In this document: piece after piece, positions 1 through 12,048 of the stretch | How positions within the stretch are numbered: the first letter of the stretch is position 1 | Layout of the letters: every line of letters begins with the position of its first letter | From: Aspergillus flavus | Taxonomy: Eukaryota > Ascomycota > Eurotiomycetes > Eurotiales > Aspergillaceae | Assembly (NCBI RefSeq): GCF_009017415.1 | Contig: NC_092409.1 | Coordinates: 1,054,001 to 1,118,000 of the forward strand | Direction of reading: 5' to 3' | DNA: 64,000 bases | Notes under the pieces: model-generated | Told to the model about the DNA's origin: nothing | Seen by the model: only the letters and a program-made list of their open reading frames with translations | Database searches by the model: none | Made by a program: the position numbers and the translations under genes

Positions 1-1
1 A

Positions 2-3000
2 GGTCTGAACGTTTCTTTCTGGGGGCATGTTGGACAGACTGTTAAATCCCTTCTCCTCCTGCCACCATATCAGTTTGCAAAAACGAGACATTGGCTCGAG
101 CGCCGCAAGCCGGAGGTCAAGGAAGCAGCCCCCGTGGCTCCTTGGCCGAAGTCACCGAAAGGGCTTTGGACATTTATGGGCTTCCAGGATAGTGGCAACA
201 CTCACGCCCGCTTCCAAATTCATTCTACCTCGGATGAATTCAAGAAGTATGTCGGTGCTCATCTCGTCGCACAAACAGCACCGATCTGCCCCAGCATGTT
301 CCAGCACGTTATGGCCAGGGAGGCACTGGTGAGCCTACTGGAGGGCTCGGATATCATCCCCGAACTAGAGAATATGGAGAATGATGCACCGTTGTGCCTC
401 GACGAGTCTAGGTTTGTCTGGCTTGATGCGCACAGAACCGATAGTGAATCGACTAGCTGGGAGTTCCGCATCACCAGCGTAGACAAAGACAACGCGGGAA
501 GCAATGCGACCCAGCATGTTTCAGGCCGACTGCTGTTCCGCTCCCTTGGTGATTCCACGAGCGTCTTCACCACGTTTGAACGCCTGGTGAATCGCCGACG
601 TCCTCTTGACCTGCTGGACGGGCAAGAGGCGGAGGATGTGATCCAGGGCAGCCGTAACATTTACAAGGTCTTTGCACCCGTTGTGCAGTACAATGATGAT
701 AGCTACAAGGGCTTGCAAAAGCTCGCTGCTAGTGGCAACGAGTCAGCGGGGCGGATCGTCAAGCAAGATGCGGAACAAACTATCCTCAGCGTGGGACTCG
801 CTGACACATTCTGCCAAGTAGCTGGCATCTATTTAAACTGTATGGCCGAGTGTGAGGACGGCAAGATGTACTTGTCCAATCGTGTCGAGAGATGGATCCG
901 CTCCCCTAACGTCCCATTGGACTCGCGACCAAATCAATGGGAGGTGCACGCGATACATAATCGCCCATCTCCCAAGGCGTATGTGAGTGACTTGTTCGTC
1001 TTTGACTCTGCTACCGGCAAGTTGGTGTGGGTTATTATTGGCCTCCACTTTGTTGAAGTGTCTATCGCCGGCATGTCTCGCCTTTTGGGACGTTACACTG
1101 GTGTCCAGTCTACACAGCAAGTGGCAGCTTTAGCTCCCGAGCCTCTCCCAGTGCTGCCTGGTATTGCCTCTCCCGCTGCTGTCCCAGTCGCAAAGCCACC
1201 TGCGAACAAGCCCAAGACAAAGACGTCTACCAGCTCACCGACGAAGAAGGCTCCGGGCCGTGATGTCTTGAACGGTGTCCGGGAGCTGTTCTGTAACTTG
1301 CTTGGTCTCGAACCAGAGGACATCCGGCCTGGTTCGGATCTCGTTGAGCTGGGCATCGACTCGCTGCTAGCTATGGAGGTCGCCCGAGAGGTGGAGAAGG
1401 CGTTCAGCATCAAGTTCGAACTCGAGGAGCTTATGCAAATGACCGATGTCCGGAGCTTAGTGAACTGCATTCAAGCGAGCATGGGTGCATCCGACTCTTC
1501 CACGACAGACGGAGATCTCAGCGATGGCTTTGACGAGGCTTCAGCAGCCGGGATCCAAACTCCGCCAAGTGAGCCTGCTGAAGACGTCAAGATTCCCAGT
1601 ATTGGTAGTGCGCCAATCACTGGACACCTCTCTGCTGATTCCATCATCGAGGCTTTTACTGAAACCAAGCTTCTAACCGATCAGTTTATCGAGCAAAATG
1701 GCCTCTCTGGGTACTCCAACTACGTTCAGCCAAAGCTGACTGAGTTGGTCGTGGCCCACACACTCGACGCCTTTGACCAATTGGGCTGCTCCCTACGTTC
1801 TGTACAGGAGGGCCAGATTATCAAGCGACTCCCCTATCTTCCAAAGCATGACAAAGTAATAGCTGTTTTGACTGGTCTTTTGGAGAAGGCTCGTCTCATC
1901 GACTTAGATGGCTCGACCATGATTCGGACAGCGGTACCCTTGCCAACCAAGTCCGCTCCGCAACTGCTCCAGGAGCTCCTACACGAGTATCCCGAGCATG
2001 CATATGACCACAAGCTCACTAGTCTGACCGGATCACGACTAGCAGACTGCCTAGGTGGCAAAACTGAAGCCATCCAGCTGCTTTTTGGCAGCGCCGAGGG
2101 ACGCGAGCTGGCTGCCGGCATGTACGGAAAGTCTCCAATCAATGTGGCCTGGCTCCGTCAGCTGCAGCATTTCTGGCAGCGGTTCCTAGCCCACCTCCCA
2201 CAACAACAACAAGAACCGATCAACATCTTGGAGATGGGCGCCGGGACAGGAGGCACCACAGCAGCCTTGTTGCCGCTCCTCGCCAGCTCCGGCGTCCCCG
2301 TCCGCTATACCGCCACCGATATCTCTCCTTCTCTGGTGGCCGGCCTCCGGAAGCGCTTCAAGGACTACCCCTGGATGCGATTCGAGGTTATTGATATTGA
2401 GGAAAAACCACCCACGAAGCTTCTGGAAACCCAGCACGTGGTGCTAGCGACCAACTGTGTACACGCAACCCACAGTCTGGCGGTTACTACCAAGAACATC
2501 CACAGAATCCTCCGTCCCGATGGCTTCCTCGTCATGCTGGAAATGACCGAAGCTGTGCCATGGGTCGATTCAGTATTTGGACTGGTGGAAGGTTGGTGGC
2601 TGTTCAATGACGGTCGCACCCACGCCCTCGCTCAACCGGACTTCTGGAAGCGGACATTGCATGCCAACGGATACGGCCATGTCAACTGGTCCGATGGCCA
2701 GCTCCCTGAGAATTCGATACAGCGCATTATTATCGCGCTCGCGTCTTCTGAAAGCCAAAACCTGGTATCTATATGTCCCCCAGCCCCTTCGATCACCACG
2801 GCTGACTTTGCTGCCCGTCAAGCGGTAGTGGACTCCTTAGTCCAGAAACACACCCACGACTTTGCCGTTCCTACTTCGCTCCCTATCTCCCAAACAAATA
2901 ATGATTCTTTTCGCTGTGTGTTGGTTACTGGCGCCACTGGCAGTCTCGGATCCCATCTGGTTGCTCACTTCGCCGCGCAACCGGACGTACGCAAAGTCAT

Positions 3001-4103
3001 CTGTCTGAACCGGGTGAGTGGCTCAGACGCGACAACTCGCCAGCTTGAGGCGCTGCAGTCAAGGGGCCTACAGTTCAATCAAAATATACTGTTAAAAATC
3101 GAAGCAATTGAAACGAACTCTTCAGCACCAATGCTTGGCCTTTCCGGCAACGAGTATCAACATTTGGTCAATTGTGTCACCGACGTTGCCCACAACGCAT
3201 GGGCCATGAGCATGACCCGCCCAGCACGAGGCTTCGAGGCTCAATTCAAGGCCCTTCGCAATTTAATCGACCTCTGCCGCGACGCAGCCTGTCACCGGCG
3301 AGCGGGTATGGAGAAAATCGGGTTCCAGTTCGTCTCCTCCGTATCGGTTGTGGGCTGTCACCCTTTCCTGACCAACGAGGCTTGGGTCCCGGAGCAAAGG
3401 GTCAACGTAGCGTCTGCCCTGCCGATGGGCTACGCAGACGCTAAGCTCATCTGTGAGAAGATGCTGGATGAGACGCTGCACAGATATCCGGACCACTTCC
3501 GCACCATGGCCGTGAGGGTCGGTCAAATCTCGGGCTCCAAGGTCAACGGGTACTGGAATCCAGTGGAACACTTGGTGCACCTGATCAAATCGTCGCAGTC
3601 CCTTGGTGTTCTCCCGGATCTCGACGGTGTATGTCCTTCCATTGACCTTATTTCCTGATCAACTTTGCTGACAATACGGACAGGTTCTATCATGGTGCCC
3701 AGTCAACGACGTAGCCAGCACACTCGGAGATCTCCTACTAGGATGCAACACACCCGCATACCCAATCTATCACATCGAGAATCCCATCAGACAGCCCTGG
3801 CCCGAGATGATATCGATCCTCTCCGATGCCCTGGATATTCCTCGAACCAACATCATTCCATATGGTGAATGGCTCCAGCGTGTCAGTAACTGTCCTCCTA
3901 GTATTCCAGCATCGGAAAATCCGGCGGTGCGGCTTGTGGACTTTTTCCAGACAGATTTCTTGCGCATGTCTTGTGGTGGCATGATACTTGATACAACACA
4001 TAGCAAGGAGCATTCGACGACGTTGAGGAGTTTGGGTCCGATTGACCGAGAGTTGGTCATGAAGTATATTCGGGCGTGGAAAGATTCGGGGTTTTTATTG
4101 TAA
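2..4103 (+). CDS. non-reducing polyketide synthase, C-terminal part (PT-ACP-CMeT-R), 5' truncated by window edge
   Basis: This is the 3' portion of an iterative non-reducing PKS; about 1,348 residues are visible and the frame is open from base 2, so SAT, KS and AT lie left of the window. The first residues resemble the AT-PT linker (LLLLPPYQFAKTRHWLERR). The product template domain follows, with the likely catalytic His codon at 260-262 (GAHLVA) and Asp at 989-991 (VSDLFVFD). An ACP at about 1256-1475 carries the phosphopantetheine Ser at 1361 (GIDSL). A C-methyltransferase has its SAM motif EMGAGTGG at 2231. A terminal thioester reductase has VTGATGSLGS near 2924 and YADAK at 3431. One intron, 3629-3683 (GTATGT...CAG), joins the exons in frame. 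PKSs of this architecture release C-methylated aromatic aldehydes (azaphilone, citrinin and asperfuranone types). The product is not predictable from this part. Confidence 0.95.
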
Positions 4104-4759
4104 CCGACGTTGTGTATTTACGGCTGAAAGGAGTGGTGGGTTAGGGCACTATAGAGGGTTGCCGACCCTCCGTATATACGGGGCTTGCTACACTCTTTGG
4201 ATGCGGGCGATAGTTTAGTACAAGTCTGACTCAGCTGGGTTGGATGTATTTATAGTTTGTTAATTCCAATATTTGGTCATGTTTTTATTCGTGTATACGG
4301 TTAGTTACTCGGTTAAGCAAATGGTCGTGGCATCCTAACAAATACTTGACCAAGTCAACGGTAGCATCTCATTTTACCACATCTCTCAAGCTCAAGTTCT
4401 AGGCACCCAGAATCCGGAAAGCTACTCGAATATGGCATCGGAGCCGACTGCCTCGGAGTTGCAGCCCCATCTTCGGAGGTAACTGGTCCTTGGCGATGAT
4501 CCTCCGATAGGGGAGCGGAGTATAGAATCGCCCAACGAACTGTTTATATCCCCTATGATTGGCTCAGGTTGTTTAATACTTGGAACAAAGGAAGGATAAA
4601 AATCTCCCTATCATATCAAGCCCTAAGGTCTGAGTAATACTAGACGCGATAGTCTGAGTATATATCAGCCCAATAGCAGCCCTATCCAAACAACAATAAT
4701 TATCTCGCTCAATAGTTCCTACATCCATATCAATGACCAAGTAATATCCATCATACAAA
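4104..4759. other. intergenic region between PKS and Apd1-like gene
   Basis: This stretch holds the PKS 3' flank and the promoter of the downstream gene. It is rather AT-rich. No open frame with recognisable content and no RNA gene is seen. Confidence 0.5.
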
Positions 4760-5685
4760 ATGTTCCGCTCCCTCCTCACTCTCACAAAACTCGCTTCCCC
4801 ACAGTACATCTTCCCAACGGTCGACCCTAAAATCGACGGTGAGGAATGTCGCCACGACTGCGCGGATTGCACGGTGAAATGGCCGTCCAAGGTGAAAATC
4901 GATACCACGCTTCCGATGTACGGGTACATTAAGCAGTTTCACACGCATGTACTCGTGGCAACAGGGAAGACGGATTGGATGGGGAAGGTAGAGCAGGAGA
5001 AGGGGAGTTTGATGGAGGCGTTTAAGTCTGAGGGGGGGAAGTCGAAGCATGGAGTATGTTATTTTTCTTTCTATGTTTTCGTGCTGTTTATTTTAGTTGG
5101 GTTTGTATGCTGATGATGTTATAGAGAATAATGGTCTCCGCATCCAATCTTACACCGCCGGAGGGTGAAGATGGAACGATTGATTCAGGAAAGACGACCG
5201 TGTTACTTTTACCTTCGTTTACTTTCGTGGATAGAGTGGCCTATGGTGATGTCAGACATGTCGTTGATACGTTTATTGATAACCCGAAGCAAGAATCCCG
5301 GTTATCGTCTCGACCATGTCCACATGACTATGTTGTTCTTCTCTGCTCGCATCAACGGCGAGATGCCCGCTGTGGAATCACGGCGCCGTTGATCAAAAAG
5401 GAGCTGGAGCGCCATCTGCGCGGACACGGACTATATCGCGATTTAGACGATGAGAGGCCCGGTGGGGTGGGCATTTACTTTGTTTCTCATGTTGGGGGGC
5501 ACAAGTTTGCGGCGAATGTCTTGATTTATCGGAAGAAGGAGCAGCAGATGATTTGGCTGGGGAGGGTTAAACCGGAGCATTGTGAGGGGGTTGTTAAGTA
5601 TACCATTCTTCAGGGGAAGGTTGTGCATCCGGATTCGCAGTTGAGGGGTGGGTTTGATCGCATGAAGGGTTTGACTAGTTGGTAA
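4760..5685 (+). CDS. Apd1/Aim32-type sucrase-ferredoxin-like protein
   Basis: Two exons (4760-5053, 5125-5685) joined over an intron with GTATGT...TAG give 284 residues. The join restores the family-typical stretch ending RIMVSASNLTPP. The C-terminal half is a thioredoxin-like fold region with CSHQRRDARCG and SHVGGHKFAANVL. In yeast Apd1 and Aim32, equivalent Cys and His positions bind a bis-histidinyl 2Fe-2S cluster, and both Cys and both His are present here. An N-terminal Cys-containing part (ECRHDCADC) is also family-like. No transmembrane segment or clear targeting peptide is seen. It lies 0.66 kb downstream of the PKS on the same strand and could be co-regulated with it, but the family also has housekeeping redox members, so cluster membership is uncertain. 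Confidence 0.88.
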
Positions 5686-6054
5686 GATTTGTGTTTTTGT
5701 ATATAGACTCCTCGTTGCGTGTGAGGGTTTCAAGGGTCACGTTTATGCATTTCTTTCTGCATACTATTCTATGTCTTCACTTCTGATTGTTTCCGGTGCG
5801 GAGTTCTCTCTATTTGTAGTACCATTTCTGAAGGATCTATACGTAGGAGTAGATGTATAGTAGCATAAGGTATCATGATCTAATTATGGTGGGATGTATA
5901 TTGGTCACCACCTTTATCCCACGGTCTATTTGCCGCAAGTGTTATACAACCGATTAATTCGGTTATCTTTATTAAATAATTTCGCTCCTCGTCTAATCCG
6001 ACCGTATGTTGTAGTAATACCTGTTCTCTAGGGCATCATAGCTCGCCCCAGTCT
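5686..6054. other. 3' intergenic region between convergent genes
   Basis: AT-rich 3' flanks of the Apd1-like gene and of the convergent MFS gene. I see no coding content. Confidence 0.5.
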
Positions 6055-7563
6055 CTAAAGGCTGATTGCCCGTTGTCTAGGAAGCAAAGCCCAGAACAAG
6101 CCAATCCCAATAAGCAAACCCAGCATGATCGGCTGCATAACCTCGACCCCAGCCCGGGAAGCTATAGCTCCCGTCATAAAAGGGAAAGCAGCGGCGCCAG
6201 CCTGTCCCAAACTAGCGGTGAGTCCTGCACACAGACGTAAGTAAGTAAATCCAGAGTCCTTGATGCAAAAGCAGCTCACCTAAAGCCCCAATTCGAAGGT
6301 CCTCCGGCACCACCTGTGTAAGAACATAGAGCCCAATAGGATAGAATGGTCCGATGACGAATCCTGTACATTGACCGGTCAGCCGACCGAACCATTAACC
6401 TGGTCCAGACAACCTACCTAATAGGAAAACCGCGATAGCAATTACAACGATATTTGGGACCAGCCAAAACAGGAGCTGCATGGTAACTGCTAAAGTGAGG
6501 TAGACGAACACCATCCGACGTTCTCCAAAATAGTGAGTGATGTCTGCCAGAGCAACACGGCCTAGTGTGAATCCCGTCCAGAATCCAGAGGCTATGTAGC
6601 CTACTTCTTTTGGGTCTCCATTTCTTACGGAGACGATGAATTGGACCATCCAACCTAATACGGTTAAGATAGTTAGTATGTTCTTTCCCGGGTTTGTATT
6701 GTTGGAAGTGTTCATGAGAATGTTACTCACCACCGACAGTAACCTCCGCGCCGACATACAAAAAGAAGAATCCACTTAGTATCCAGACCGCTTTATTGGA
6801 TAGCGTGGCTTTCAATTCGCTGGCGGCTGTTCCGCTCGCGTTCCTCTTGTTAGGTTTAAAGAGACCTTCTCGGAATGTCCACCTTAAAAGACACAAGTTT
6901 AATAGCCCCAAGCCCAACATCACAAAGTAAAAATCATGCCAGACGGGCGTTCGCGAGGCAATTACATTAGCAACAATGGGTGAGATAATTGTCCCAACAC
7001 CATACACCGCATGCAGAATTCCCAGCCAGCGATGCGCATTGTCAACTGTTGTTGTGAATGTATTCGCCTGGGCGTCTTGATAGGCACCTCCCATGCCAGT
7101 TAAGAAGAAGGCAGCAGTAAAGAGCGCAAAGGGCGGGTTCCAGTACATCAGTGCGAATCCAAGTGTTTGGATCACTGCTCCTAGCACTAATGTACCGCCC
7201 GTGCCGATGCGCGAGCAAACATGGATATTGGAAAAGGAAGCTGTGAGACAGCCAGCACAGTTTATAAGGTAGATCTGGGAGAGCTGAAAGAGGGTGACGC
7301 CATAGGTTGGTAGGATGTACGGGACCAGGACTCCCAAAGCGGCGTCTGCTTATAATTAGTCTTCTTTTGTGGAAGATGGGAGTGAAGAGGGAGGTCTAAG
7401 TACCGTTTAGCCCGGCGACGAAAAGGGTAACATTGGTACTGATTATCTTTCCTGTCACGTCGCTTGCCCGTTTTTGCAGGAGCGGTGTTGTTTCACTCTG
7501 TACGTTTCCTTCTTCTCTGTTGGGATCATTCACTATGGTTGCTGATTCACGGGGGCTTTCCAT
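6055..7563 (-). CDS. MFS transporter (Bsc6-like fold)
   Basis: Five exons were reconstructed: 7563-7404, 7345-6731, 6654-6418, 6363-6280 and 6224-6055, giving about 421 residues. Every join keeps the frame and uses GT...AG introns of 55-76 bases. The start ATG at 7563 opens a hydrophilic tail, then the first helix with VAGLNDAALGVLVPYILP, a pattern of the Bsc6-like MFS group. Further hydrophobic segments follow, with a short charged central loop (FKPNKRNASG) dividing two halves of about six helices. The position between a PKS and an FAD oxidoreductase suggests a role in metabolite export, but the substrate cannot be read from the sequence. The gene converges on the Apd1-like gene. Confidence 0.88.
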
Positions 7564-7774
7564 CGTGATAGCTTAAGGTTTGGAACTTGAGCTTTGAAAG
7601 CTCGAGAGAAGTCGAGAGAAAGCTCTTAATACTCCAGGGAGCTTTGGTGGAGATCTCATCATCACCTGATCGCGGCTAACCCGCATCCAAGAAAAGAAGG
7701 TGAGGGGTAACCTTGAAGGATCGTGCACGCAAGGAGAGCTGCATATCAGGTTTCAAAGATAGACTAATCATTGG

Positions 7775-8546
7775 CTAAGCTTGACCGTTAAAGCTGTCGA
7801 TCGTATCTTCTTTGGTAATCCTCAGCCAGTCCTGGTTGTGGCATACTTCCTCGCTCAAGAAAACCATTGAAAATAGGTGTGAGACTAAGCTAATGCGTCT
7901 TCGATTGTGGTTCCGTTCCCCTTTATGGTATGGATGATGCTCGCTGTGCCCCAACTGTCGTCCTGTATTGGTAATGTCACTTACCAAAGGAGCTACTAAA
8001 GGTCAGGTCGGTCGCGAAGGTCGTTTCGGGAGAAAGTGGTTCAGTCACCACATCTCAGCTATTCACTACAAAATGGGATGAATCTGAGAATCAGCTTACC
8101 CAAGTGCTTTGTCAACTGCTTCTGAACTATAACCAGAAAAAGCTTCTTTCATCTGATAGCAAACCGGATGTCTCAAGGGCAGGGAGGTGCGCATAAAATT
8201 CCTAGCCGCGGTCAGTGTCCTATGTATACAAAGGTTGTCTAGGTGCTATTTGAGCCAGATGCGGCTCGTCAAAGTTCAGTGTTGGTTCGTTGCGTATCAA
8301 ATTTGCAAATCGAGGTAGAAGAACGATGACATCGCCGAGTTCTATTAAGTAGCCTGAATGGCTTTCCTTTGCATTTATCTCTGCTTTAGGATAGAACTTG
8401 CATTTCATTTTGCAGCAACTCAGCTGCTCAGTGAACTGAAGCTGAACTTTTGGATCCATGGGCAAATGCCAATGCAACGAGTAGAGTCAGACCTCGAACG
8501 AGAATAGACGCTAGGAGCTGAATAGCGGGATCTTATACAAAGGCAT
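7775..8546 (-). pseudogene. cytochrome P450 remnant (N-terminal third, frame-broken)
   Basis: P450-like pieces occur in the right order on the minus strand, in different frames and separated by stops. A membrane-anchor-like segment (LASILVRGLTLLVALAFAHG) lies at about 8510-8450. Then comes GYLIELGDVIVLLPRFANLI at about 8360-8300, followed by RNEPTLNF, which matches the fungal pattern before 'DEIRN..LSF'. VQKQLTKHLG at about 8130-8100 precedes a GTAAG donor. TEPLSPETTFATDLTF lies at about 8045-7990. FSMVFLSEEVCHNQDWLRIT at about 7880-7815 matches the typical 'SRVFLGEELCRNEDWLRIT' region. No I-helix, ExxR or heme-binding Cys motif follows; homology ends about 210 bases before the MFS start codon. 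This is a dead, 3'-deleted gene, probably once part of the PKS cluster. Confidence 0.72.
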
Positions 8547-9225
8547 TCCTCGGACCTTCAAGAACTGATACTAGCGGAAACAAAGCCATGAGATACGTGG
8601 CAAGGCAAATTCAGTGAAATGATGAGGTAACGAGTGCATCAGAATCGAATGATTGAAATGTGGCATACGATAGTGTGAGGTAACCACCAGTCACTTTTTA
8701 TACTCACCGTATAGTGCAGTCAGCCATTCCTGGACATCACACACAATTGTGCCTCCACCATAACCCGTAACGGGCTGCATAAATTCAATGCAATCTGGGA
8801 TTTATCAAAGCTTTGCCTACAATCCTTGGCTCTCTTCACTATTTGATGGGATAAGGGGAAGCTTGTAATAACATTCAGACGCTATGTAACCTAATGCTCA
8901 GTCCTCGACAAAAGGGACCAATTCCACATGTTCAGAATACCGTACGGCTCATGATTCTTACCTGGACTCGCCAGAAAACCGCAGGGCTGATATGGGAAGA
9001 AAGTAGAGGCATCCTTAGCAGCCTGCAATACATGACCAAATTACCACAGTCCTAATCCAAAACAGTATAACTGAACTTTGCATTGGACATATTATATACA
9101 GACCAATTTTCAAACACCAACAATTATGCTACTCGCTAGCCTAATAAAATACAACACGAAGTGCCCTGAGGTGTTAGATGCTTCGTGAACACTCATAATA
9201 ACCAGCATCTCGATCCCAAGTAGCC
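8547..9225. other. intergenic region, no supported gene
   Basis: No recognisable coding segment. It contains the 3' flank of the FAD oxidoreductase and DNA upstream of the P450 remnant. I looked for the missing 3' half of the P450 here and did not find one. Confidence 0.4.
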
Positions 9226-10737
9226 CTAGTTCAGCCCCTTAAGAAGTTCCGGGAAAAGGAGCTCGTCAAACTCCCACAACGTTGTCTGGAAGTTAACCGA
9301 GAAAGCACCGCCAGTCCACCAGGTTGACCGACCACCCTGCAAAGCGTTCAGCTTCTGGAAGAAGCCGGCCTTGACATCGGCGACAGAAACACGGGCATGC
9401 ATGGGACCGTGGGTCGCAAAGTCCACCCAGCTGAGCGGCTCCCCGTTGCTTGTCTTCGCCAAACGGCCCGAACGCAGCAGTGTGTTGAAGTCGTTCTGGA
9501 CGAGTCTCTTGGCACCGGCTGTGTCGAGCGTGCTGTTACCGACAATGGTCACCCTGAAGAGGTCGCCGCCGCCGATGTAGTCAATGCGAGCTGTGAAAGA
9601 CGCTTCGGGCAGGGCGAGGTAGTTGTCCGGCGCGGCTGTCCGGGGCAGGTTGAAATAGGATTGGTTGAATGCAAAGGCGGCGTTGTTCACAATACCGGTG
9701 TATTCATTGGTGTAGGTGAATCTGGAGAGGACGTTCTTCTCATTGCGGTCCAGGTCGAACGGAGCCATGTTGGCCGCGGTAGGCTCGATCGCCAGTAGAA
9801 GTCGCCGAGCGTGGATCTGGGTGGTTTCACCCGTCTTGTTGTTCTTGACTGTGAGGATGACACTGGAGTTACTGCGGTGGCTCTCGATTACTGTGCTAGA
9901 ATACAATACGTCGCCGGCGAGATCCTCCGCGACGGCATCGTACAGGTCCTGGTTCCGACCCGATGCAGGCGCGAGTTGGTTCTGCTTGCCCACCATTGCA
10001 CGCGCCATAGAGGCACCGAAACCCTGCAGCACGAACATGGTAGTTTCCTTGGTCATGTCGCCCAGCCCTAAACCGGTAGACTCGTACATCAGAGGGACGG
10101 CGGCTTCCAGGCCATACTTGCTGATAAAGTCGCCGTAGGGGATGAGAAGGTCCTCCGGGATTGCGTCTGGCTCAGGGAAGTTACCGTACCCGGGCTGCAT
10201 AAGGTGTTCCCATGGCTCCACAATCTTGAGGAATTTGGCCATGGCCGCCATCTGGTCCGCCATGGGAGGTAGCGTGAAGTTAACTGGATTTCCGGTCTTG
10301 AAGTCGATGTAGTCCGTGTTGACGCTGAGTAATGATGGACTTCCAACCTCAATGCCGAAACGATCGAAGAAGCCTGTCGCGTTCCCAGCATCGAGGAAGG
10401 TCATTACACCAAAGTTATAAGGCTTGCCGGTCTTGGGATCCGTGTACGAGTCGACCATGCCACCCTACCCATTAAAGATGCATCAGCTTAGGATTTCTAT
10501 TGTCGCATGTTTCCGCGATGTTCGCGCGAGGTTTTATTTACTCACCAAGATATCCTGCTTCTCAATGAGAGCGATGCTCTTGCCAAAGTCGTCCCGGATA
10601 CGAACGGCAGCGTAGGCACCAGAGGCACCGCCACCCACAACCACAACGTCTTTGTAGAGGACATTTGGTGATGAGCCCGCTGCAGCCAGCGGCACTGTAG
10701 CCAAGAGGCCAAAAATGGATGTTGCCACAGACAGCAT
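9226..10737 (-). CDS. FAD-dependent oxidoreductase (amine-oxidase/beta-cyclopiazonate-dehydrogenase-like), secretory N terminus
   Basis: Two exons (10737-10546, 10464-9226) give 476 residues; the phase-0 intron has GTGAGT...TAG. Residues 1-20 (MLSVATSIFGLLATVPLAAA) look like a signal peptide. A Rossmann FAD motif follows at about 29-40 (DVVVVGGGASG), then an acidic ribose-binding end (ALIEKQD) and GGMVDSYTD. The remainder is typical of the fungal flavin amine oxidase superfamily group often labelled beta-cyclopiazonate dehydrogenase-like. The start was chosen at the ATG giving the signal peptide; upstream in-frame starts are not ATG. It lies beside a PKS, a transporter and a P450 remnant, so oxidation of a pathway intermediate is plausible, but the substrate is unknown. 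Confidence 0.88.
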
Positions 10738-12048
10738 ATTGTCGAGTGTGCCTCTTCCCAAGAAACTGGAAAATTGGAGTTTTGCAAGGGGCAGCACCGC
10801 GTCTCGCTGGATTCAATGTGAGGAATTAATTGACCATAAGGTGGCAGCAGGAAAGATTAAATTATCACAGGGGCAACCCTGTCTATATCTCATTTTATTG
10901 TGAACGGCAGTCTCGTCCATAGTCGACTACCGATATATTGCGGACGAAGGACCGCTAAAGAGCGGCCCATGAACTAAATGCATAGTGTCTTCGGCTCTAC
11001 AGTACGGCCTGCGCTGGACCATATATATTCGTTATGCGACATTTTAGGTGTCAGTACGGTGAGACAATGGCACCAGCTGTCATATAAGTAGCGCGGAAAC
11101 CCTTGTCTTACCCCTGTCTAGTACTTCCTGTTCGATAAATTAGAGACATTTTCAGGCTATGATGGGCCAACAACCCCTTACAGGGATCGATTTTAGTTCT
11201 GTTACTCTACCCTATTACAGCATGTCTCGACATGCCCAGCTGCATGATGAACCGTGTTCTGTTCCGCGGACTCCGAGACCATCAGGGCTTGAACAGTATG
11301 GTCATGCCGTGGACTATTTCCGTACTCAGGTTAGTACTCCAGAATATAACCGGCCATGGCAGAGGATCCACCCTGGTGCATTGGCCCCGGGGGATCTCGG
11401 ACCGAGATGGACGCCAACTTACGGTGAAAGGATCTTAAGAGTATATTGCTCATGGGGCCAAAATTAGGTAACTTGGCTCGACCAGCCCGTTCTCATTGGT
11501 GTCGGAGGTGGCAGGTTAGGGTTACCTCTAGGCATCCGAAATTGCCATATATTACTTTGCCGACCAGGGTCAGTCTCCTCTCCCAAAACTACATTCGAGT
11601 CAAATGCCTCGGTCTAAACAATCATGTTATGCTATTAACATATATACTGACATTTCGTAGGCAAGAGTTAAAATTATTATCGAACTATGTTCCAGATCCC
11701 ACGTTCTCGATGTCCCGAAGCGGCTAAATCCCAGCCAGCCACGAGCACAAGTAGAAGTAGAACCCTAACCAACGACAAGGATGCGAATCCAAGCATCAAC
11801 TAAGCAAACCACAAAGCGGCAGGGAAACTCTGATTAGTTTCTTACCTACGTCGCACCAATTGTAAACACTGCCTTCCGACATTCGCACATGCCTCTGCAA
11901 AACCCTCCCCTACCCTCCCTCTAATCTTAATCCCTGCGACAGCCTAAAGAACGTTGACCCGAGTTACGCATTTCCGATGATGGAGTGTACCTTCTCACTT
12001 TCCACGCCTTCCATGTCGGTTCCTGCACCAATTTCGATCCCTCCTTAA
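10738..12048. other. 1.3-kb intergenic region, no supported gene
   Basis: Only short open frames of non-coding character are present, the largest at 11159-11467 on the plus strand, with no recognisable motif or splice continuation. The stretch is the divergent upstream region of the FAD oxidoreductase and the rhodopsin-type gene. Confidence 0.5.
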
